DNA of 35,248 bases from assembly GCA_903912925.1 (NCBI GenBank), contig CAIWJG010000732.1, forward strand, positions 1-35,248, written 5' to 3'. The position numbers and the translations under genes are program-made. How positions within the stretch are numbered: position 1 is the first letter of the stretch; each line of letters starts with the position of its first letter. Shown here piece after piece: positions 30,304 to 35,248 of this stretch. The stretch comes from an uncultured Verrucomicrobia subdivision 3 bacterium (GTDB lineage: Bacteria; Verrucomicrobiota; Verrucomicrobiia; Limisphaerales; UBA8199). A model generated the notes under the pieces. It was given only the letters and a program-made list of their open reading frames with translations, searched no databases and was not told the DNA's origin.

Positions 30304-30425
30304 CCCCCTCACCCCAACCCTCTCCCCGAGGAGAGGGAGCCCCGTATTCCGGCTTGGTGCAAATCGGGCCGCCTAAGCATCTCGTACCCGCACGAGGCGA
30401 TTCCCCCTCTCCCCAAGGGAGAGGG
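30304..30425. repeat. Two CCCTCTCC hairpins
   Basis: First hairpin: arms 30318-30325 and 30330-30337. Second hairpin: arms 30405-30413 and 30417-30425 with loop CAA. The first carries the CCCTCACCCCAAC left flank of the family. Confidence 0.85.
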
Positions 30426-30433
30426 CCGTGGTA

Positions 30434-30632
30434 CACTGCCGTTGAATTAAGGAATGACATGAAGCTCAACGTGGCTTCTCCCTCTCCCCGTCGGACGGGG
30501 AGAGGGTTGGGGTGAGGGGAATTCAGTGGGGTTAGCGCGGCCCTCCTCACCCCGACCCTCTCCTCCCTCGGCGGGAGGAGAGGGGGAAGCCGCCGCGTCT
30601 CGCGCGGGAACTTCCTTAATTCAACGGCAGTG
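30434..30632. repeat. 199-bp foldback element with 21-bp inverted ends
   Basis: Ends 30434-30454 and 30612-30632 are perfect 21-bp inverted copies (CACTGCCGTTGAATTAAGGA plus one base). Between them lie two CCCTCTCC hairpins: 30480-30506 (12-bp arms) and 30556-30584 (12-bp arms, variant CTCC in both arms). No coding frame. It resembles a MITE or foldback element. Confidence 0.7.
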
Positions 30633-30687
30633 GGGCTGGGGTGAGGGGTTGCTCGGTGTCGCCTATTCCGCGGTCTTATCAGTAAGC
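30633..30687. repeat. Partial dispersed repeat, inverted copy of 3172-3226
   Basis: GGGCTGGGGTGAGGGGTTGC and the following 35 bases match the reverse complement of 3172-3226 over 55 bases with about four differences. No hairpin core of its own follows. Confidence 0.85.
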
Positions 30688-30958
30688 AGAGGATCGCATT
30701 ACAAAAAGGGCATTACAAATAGGGCTTGCTTGTTTTCCCCGGAGTGACAGAGTCAGGCCAGTTGCAGGGGCCATCCGGTTGCCGCACGTCCGCAGACGTC
30801 CGTGTTACTGTTTCGGGCAGCAATCGGGGGCAAGCTACTCGGGATGATAACAAGCGCAATGAATCAGGCGGCAAATCCGGTGAGCGACGGAGAGGTACTG
30901 CCCGTGCAGGCCACTGAGCCCGACTGCGCGCACGCTTAAGAGGAACCCAACCACTCCC

Positions 30959-31288
30959 ATGACCAACTGGAAAAACAAACTTCTGGCCTTTCTTCACGAC
31001 CCGCCCAGCAAGGCATTTGATATAGCCAATCACGAGTCGGTGGCACTGACACTGTTGCAGCAAGCGGGGTTCTCTGAGGAAGAAGCTCAACGATTCAGTC
31101 GGCAGGCTGATTGGGATGCCAGCGCAGCGGATCAGAGCCCCCCAGGCTCCGCGCTACACCGCGTACGCTCGCCTGATGAAGGCCACGAACCTAAACGAAG
31201 CGTTCTAAGAATCAATCCACGCCCCATTCACCACCTATCAAAACCGCATGAACGACCTGCTGCGCCTCGCCACCACCGACTTGGCTAA
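30959..31288 (+). pseudogene. Cas10/Cmr2 N-terminal relic
   Basis: About 58 codons (30959-31132) match the N-terminus of type III-B Cas10 (Cmr2): MTNWKNKLLAFLHDPPSKAFDIANHESVA, LLQQAGFSEEEAQRF, ADWDASAADQ. The HDPPxKA and the D-x-ASAAD are recognisable Cmr2 features. The homology stops at about 31133. The rest of the frame (ending 31288) is Arg/Pro/His-rich out-of-frame sequence, overlapping the next gene by 41 bases. No polymerase/cyclase palm, other cmr genes or CRISPR array are nearby. It is a truncated remnant; Cmr2 is normally about 600-1000 residues. Confidence 0.7.
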
Positions 31289-34200
31289 TTACCTGGAGGC
31301 CAAGCTCCCGGAACTCTCAGCAGACTGGTGGCAGAAGCACGTCGTAGCCCGTTTGAGCTTCCAGCAACAGCGCGCAGCGCAGGAGCGAGCCTATAAGAGC
31401 CTCGCCCAGCTCGATTTTGCCGCACTGTTGCGCGTCCTCGACCAAAACTGGTACGACCTTTCGAATGTTCTCAACCTGCCGCGAGAAGGGCGCACGTGGG
31501 TGAAAGAGCTCCAGACGGTTCGCAACAAATGGGCGCACCTTTCCGCTGGAGCCATGCCGGCGAGCGAAGTGTACCGGGACGCCGATACCCTCGGTCGTCT
31601 CTTGTCAATGATCGGAGCCGACCAGTCCACGCTGACCGCTGTCGAGGACAGCAAAAGCGCCGCCGTCGCCGCCATGGCAAAGCCGCCCCGCAATGTGCCA
31701 GACTCTCCGACGCAGATGCCCGACGAACCTGCACCGACCACGTCCGCGGCAACTCCGTTGCCCCCTCAACCAGGCGACCCACAGGCACCAGCCAGCCTCT
31801 TCAAAGTTGGGGACCTGGTCGCCCTCCGTTCAAACGTAACCGTGATTCTGCCCGTGATCGAGGTAGTGCCCAGCGTCGGTGAATGCCGCTACCGCGTGTT
31901 CCAGGCTAACGCCAAAGCCACCTACTACGAGAGCCAACTCCAAGCGCCTCCCGCCTCCCCCGAAACCCGACGTACGCTCACAGCTGACGCGCTCCGCGCG
32001 CACCTCACTGCACTTAATCTGCTGTCACCATCCACCGCCAACCTGTTCTCGCTCCGCTCCGGCCGGGTCCAGTTCGTCCCATACCAATATCGCCCGGTTC
32101 TCAAACTCATCCGCGCCGACCGCCCGCGCCTCCTAATTGCCGACGAGGTCGGAGTTGGCAAGACGATCGAAGCTGGACTGATCATCAAGGAACTCCGCGC
32201 GCGCATGGACCTCACCTCCGTCCTTATCATCTGCCCAAAGGCCCTGGTCGCCGAGCGCAAGTGGTTCGTCGAAATGAAACGATTCGACGAGCACTTCACC
32301 CACCTGGATAGTCAGCTCCTAAAGCACTGTCTCCAGGAAACACACCTTGAAGGGGAATGGCCTGAGCAGTACGCCAAGGCCATTCTACCCTTCTCCCTGT
32401 TCGACTCGGATCTCCTATTCCGCCCGACAGGAGGACGAACCCGCGGCCATCCGGGACTGCTCAACCTTGACCCACCACCGCGGTTTGACCTGGTCATAAT
32501 CGACGAGGCCCACCACATACGCAACCCGGAGACCTTCCTCCACCAAGGCGTCCGATGGTTCTGCGATAACGCTGAGGCAGTGCTCTTCCTCACCGCTACG
32601 CCCGTCCAACTGGGAAGCGACGACCTCTACACCCTCCTCAATGTTCTGCGGCCCGACCTTGTCATCGACCACGCCAGCTTTGAGCAGATGTCGGCACCTA
32701 ACCGCTATATTAACACCACTGTCCACCACTGCCGCGCTGCCCGTGACGGCTGGCAGCGCGAGGCCCGAAATAGCCTGGAACAAGTCGCCCAAACCGAATG
32801 GGGGCGCCTCTTTCTTCGAGAGTCGCCGACGTTCCAGAACATTTACGACCGCTTGCAGGGCGATGCACTTTCAGACGCCGAACGCGTTACCGTAATCCGG
32901 CTCACCGAGGAGCTTTACACCTTCAGCCACATGATCAACCGGACCCGCCGCCGTGACATCGGCGAGTTCACCACTCGCAGCCCGGAGACCCGTTCAATCG
33001 AATTCACGACGCCGCAGAAGAGGCTCCACGACGATCTGCTGGACGTGATCTCGCGCATATTGGCGTTCCTCCACGGTCAACAGAACGTCACCTTCATGAT
33101 GACCACTGTCCGCCGCCAGGCGGCGAGCTGTCTATTCGGCCTCGCGCCGCTCCTCGAAGACATTCTTGCTGGCAACCTGAACCGCCTCGAAATTATGGAG
33201 GCCACCGACAGCGACACGGACTTGGACATCTCCTTCGTGGACAAGGTGCGATCCGATATCGCCGCCATCATCGAACAAGCCCGCGACCTCGATCCCCAAG
33301 ACCCCAAACTCGAGTCCTTTATCCAAGCCCTCAAGGACAAGAGCAAAAGGCCAAACAACAAGGCCCTCCTCTTCAGCACCTTCCGCCACACGCTCGCCTA
33401 CTTGGAACGCCACATGCAGCGCACAGGATTGCGCTCGGGCCTGGTCCACGGGGACGTGCCGGACGAAGAGCGCGCCAGTCTCCACCATCGCTTCGCGTTG
33501 CCAAAAGAAGATCCCGAGGCTATCGACGTCCTCCTATCCTCCGAGGTCGGTTGCGAAGGCCTCGACTTCCAATTTTGCGACCTCCTCATCAACTACGACC
33601 TCCCCTGGAACCCGATGCGCATCGAGCAACGCATCGGTCGCCTCGACCGCTATGGCCAAAAGAGCGAGACCATCGCTATCCTCAACCTCGTCACCCCTGG
33701 CACAGTTGACGCCGATATCTACGAGCGCTGCCTCTGGCGCATTGGGGTCTTCCACCACGCGATCGGCGGCAGCGAGGAGATTCTGGGCCGGATAACCCGC
33801 GAAGTGCACGATATTGCCGAAAGCTTTACCCTCACCCCGGAAGAACGCGACAACAGACTCCGCCAGCTTGCAGACAACAGCATCCGCCAGATCCGAGAGG
33901 AACAAGATCTCGAATCACGCCAAGCGGAGCTTTTCGGCCTCAACGTCCCCAACGCATCTTGGCGGCAGGAAATCGCAGCCGCAGAAAGCTATTGGCTTTC
34001 CTCTGCAGCCATCGAGCACTGCCTCTCCGCCTACCTCTCGGCTCGCAGTGGCGCCGCCAGCGACCACCTGCTGGGCGACAAGTCGCTCAAGACCCTGCGG
34101 CTCGCCCAGGAAGCGCGCATCAAGCTCCTCGAAGACCTGAAGAAGTTGCCGCGCTCCGCCGAACCTGTCTTCCGCGAGTGGGAGAAGTGGCTGAAGGGCG

Positions 34201-34850
34201 CGCAGCCAATGCTCTCGGTCACCTTCGACCAGGAAACCGCAGCCCAGGATCCCAAAGCTATTCACCTGTCCGTCACGCATCCTCTGGTGCGACAGGCCGC
34301 ACGTTTCCTTCAGCTCGACGAACCCGCCTACACCCTCCTCACGGTTTGCACCAACGACGCCCCTCCAGGCGACCACCACTTCGCCATTTACCGCTGGAAA
34401 ATGCACGGAGTCAGGTCCGATGAGGTCTTGATGCCAGTAGCTGCCACGCCCTCCATCGAAGGCGCCCTGCTCGCGCTGTTGCAACGCGCGACCGACGCCA
34501 ACCCGCCCCCGGCTCCGCCGCAGGCTGAGATCGACGCTCTCGACGCCAGCCACCACGCCAAATGGACCGCGGCGCAGGCCAACCACATCGCCGTAAATCG
34601 GCAGTTGGTCGAGCACCGCATCCAAAGCCTCATGGTCAGCCACCGCGCCCGCTGTGCCATCATCCAGACACAAATAGACCGCGCGACTAACGACAAGATT
34701 CGGCTCATGAAGACCAGCGAACTCGCCAGAGCGAACGCCGACTATGCCCGGCACATGGACGACCTCCAAAAAGCCGCCGGCGGTGGCGACATCCACGCCT
34801 CGCCTGTGCTCTTTGGCACACTCACCGTCGCAAAGGAGGAGCGACAATGA
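31248..34850 (+). CDS. Swt1-type HEPN domain fused to SNF2-family helicase, probable defence protein
   Basis: 1200 residues. The first 125 form a Swt1-like HEPN domain: WYDLSNVLNLPREGRTWVKE, then VRNKWAH, with the RNase-type R-x4-H as Arg92-His97. Residues 130-180 are a Pro/Ala linker; 184-232 form a small beta-type segment (FKVGDLVALRSNVTVI); the SNF2/RapA-like ATPase covers about 275-880. Walker A is ADEVGVGKTIEAG near 300, DEAH is IIDEAHHI near 418, TATP near 449, and motif VI is RIEQRIGRLDRYGQ near 792. The C-terminal 300 residues are helical and unassigned. SNF2 proteins of this shape occur in anti-phage systems such as DISARM (DrmD). It couples by ATGA to a GHKL ATPase gene. Confidence 0.88.
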   Translation: MNDLLRLATTDLANYLEAKLPELSADWWQKHVVARLSFQQQRAAQERAYKSLAQLDFAALLRVLDQNWYDLSNVLNLPREGRTWVKELQTVRNKWAHLSAGAMPASEVYRDADTLGRLLSMIGADQSTLTAVEDSKSAAVAAMAKPPRNVPDSPTQMPDEPAPTTSAATPLPPQPGDPQAPASLFKVGDLVALRSNVTVILPVIEVVPSVGECRYRVFQANAKATYYESQLQAPPASPETRRTLTADALRAHLTALNLLSPSTANLFSLRSGRVQFVPYQYRPVLKLIRADRPRLLIADEVGVGKTIEAGLIIKELRARMDLTSVLIICPKALVAERKWFVEMKRFDEHFTHLDSQLLKHCLQETHLEGEWPEQYAKAILPFSLFDSDLLFRPTGGRTRGHPGLLNLDPPPRFDLVIIDEAHHIRNPETFLHQGVRWFCDNAEAVLFLTATPVQLGSDDLYTLLNVLRPDLVIDHASFEQMSAPNRYINTTVHHCRAARDGWQREARNSLEQVAQTEWGRLFLRESPTFQNIYDRLQGDALSDAERVTVIRLTEELYTFSHMINRTRRRDIGEFTTRSPETRSIEFTTPQKRLHDDLLDVISRILAFLHGQQNVTFMMTTVRRQAASCLFGLAPLLEDILAGNLNRLEIMEATDSDTDLDISFVDKVRSDIAAIIEQARDLDPQDPKLESFIQALKDKSKRPNNKALLFSTFRHTLAYLERHMQRTGLRSGLVHGDVPDEERASLHHRFALPKEDPEAIDVLLSSEVGCEGLDFQFCDLLINYDLPWNPMRIEQRIGRLDRYGQKSETIAILNLVTPGTVDADIYERCLWRIGVFHHAIGGSEEILGRITREVHDIAESFTLTPEERDNRLRQLADNSIRQIREEQDLESRQAELFGLNVPNASWRQEIAAAESYWLSSAAIEHCLSAYLSARSGAASDHLLGDKSLKTLRLAQEARIKLLEDLKKLPRSAEPVFREWEKWLKGAQPMLSVTFDQETAAQDPKAIHLSVTHPLVRQAARFLQLDEPAYTLLTVCTNDAPPGDHHFAIYRWKMHGVRSDEVLMPVAATPSIEGALLALLQRATDANPPPAPPQAEIDALDASHHAKWTAAQANHIAVNRQLVEHRIQSLMVSHRARCAIIQTQIDRATNDKIRLMKTSELARANADYARHMDDLQKAAGGGDIHASPVLFGTLTVAKEERQ
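34831..34838 (+). promoter_or_regulatory. Strong ribosome binding site for the GHKL ATPase gene
   Basis: CAAAGGAGG before the ATG at 34847 with about 8 bases of spacing, embedded in the helicase coding sequence. It is the best Shine-Dalgarno match in the window, where most genes have none. Confidence 0.7.
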
Positions 34851-35248
34851 GTTTCATAGACGAGGGTTTCATAGACGAGGTCCGCGCCGATCGACAGCCA
34901 TTAGCCCACGTTCTTAAGAAACACCGAGGAATACGCCGGATCGTCGAAGACCTTTACCCCGACCGCGCCCACTTCGTCTATGAGCTTCTTCAAAACGCCG
35001 AGGACGCAGGCGCGACAGAGGCGCAATTCGTGCTTGAAGATAGCTCCGTCCGCTTCGAACACGATGGACGCCCGTTCACGAAAAAGGACATCTGGGGCAT
35101 CACGGATATCGGCGAAGGGACAAAGGCTGGCGACAACGACCAGATCGGCTGCTTCGGCATCGGCTTCAAAGCCGTCTTCGCCTACTCAGAGACCCCACAC
35201 ATCTGGTGCCCCACCATCTCCTTCAAAATTACCGACCTCGTATTACCA
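34847..35248 (+). CDS. Sacsin-like GHKL/HSP90-type ATPase, N-terminal part
   Basis: 134 codons, running off the window. N-terminal GHKL (histidine-kinase-like) ATPase fold: N-box VYELLQNAEDAGATEAQF (Glu, Asn, Asp for magnesium and ATP), G1 box DIGEGTKAG and G2 box GCFGIGFKAVFAYSE, as in sacsin-type proteins. In the same prokaryotic families it often joins a DUF3883 or nuclease domain further on, which I cannot see here. AAGGAGG lies 8 bases before the ATG and the start overlaps the helicase stop. The first codons hold a 15-bp perfect tandem duplication (34851-34880) giving MSFIDE-GFIDEV; the simple MSFIDEV would be the parental form. Its neighbour suggests a defence role. Confidence 0.88.
   Translation, partial: MSFIDEGFIDEVRADRQPLAHVLKKHRGIRRIVEDLYPDRAHFVYELLQNAEDAGATEAQFVLEDSSVRFEHDGRPFTKKDIWGITDIGEGTKAGDNDQIGCFGIGFKAVFAYSETPHIWCPTISFKITDLVLP
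34851..34880. repeat. 15-bp tandem duplication
   Basis: GTTTCATAGACGAGG occurs twice head to tail at the first codons of the GHKL ATPase gene, adding five residues in frame. Confidence 0.95.

Larger units (their letters stand above)
30194..30958. other. 765-base repeat-dense spacer
   Basis: No credible gene. Contents from left to right: a 7-bp array (30204-30256), four CCCTCTCC hairpins (30318-30584), a 199-bp unit with 21-bp inverted ends (30434-30632) and a partial repeat (30633-30687) that also occurs near 3172. The last 270 bases before the Cas10-like relic show no structure I can name. Confidence 0.75.

Noticed and set aside
30726..30917. 63-codon frame before the Cas10-like relic
   Set aside because: Arg/Gly/Ser-rich, no ribosome site and no similarity that I recognise; probably non-coding.

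Overview
The window most resembles a chromosomal segment from an uncultured Verrucomicrobiota bacterium, probably of the Limisphaerales/Pedosphaerales type. That placement is inferred from gene content: a secreted formylglycine-enzyme-like protein with the N-terminal segment common there, GH29 fucosidases with a FucP-type carrier, a DUF6485 protein and a prepilin peptidase with a long loop insert. High GC, few Shine-Dalgarno sequences and an unusually repeat-rich intergenic landscape fit as well. No rRNA, tRNA, CRISPR array or intact insertion sequence was seen.

Layout. 1-1930: secreted SUMF1-like protein and a small antitoxin-like gene with a MazF relic. 2012-10915: fucose/deoxysugar utilisation, with two GH29 alpha-L-fucosidases, a secreted type-B carboxylesterase, an alpha-toroid exported protein, a uroporphyrinogen-decarboxylase-like protein and a FucP-like symporter; the last three plus-strand genes overlap by ATGA and are translationally coupled. 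10912-12713: two ABC-2 permeases without an ATPase gene, with a repeat-made 62-codon frame exactly filling the gap. 13029-21600: housekeeping genes (glgP, rlmN, an ATP-cone/PRK-like kinase, a BON protein, infC, proS). 22205-25374: accessory region with a DUF4365 relic, an intact hipBA-type pair with a palindromic operator, a decayed PIN-like toxin and a truncated nuoN tail. 25422-30193: transketolase, a DUF6485 Cys-rich protein, aroC and prepilin peptidase. 30194-30958: dense repeats. 30959-35248: a defence-like region with a Cas10/Cmr2 N-terminal relic, a HEPN(Swt1)-SNF2 helicase fusion and the start of a sacsin-type GHKL ATPase gene, coupled to the helicase by an ATGA overlap and cut by the window end.

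Two themes stand out. First, the DNA carries many short tandem arrays whose units differ in sequence but are mostly 7 bp (others 9 or 11 bp), plus REP-like inverted repeats. Some lie in-frame inside conserved genes: rlmN carries two heptamer arrays in a roughly 60-residue extra loop, proS carries five 7-bp units, and glgP carries a stretch like a REP element. This parallels the protein-invading palindromic elements of Rickettsia and the heptanucleotide STRRs of cyanobacteria. Second, the right edge holds a candidate defence operon (HEPN-SNF2 plus GHKL ATPase) beside a type III CRISPR relic. Both are read from sequence only and need database comparison.
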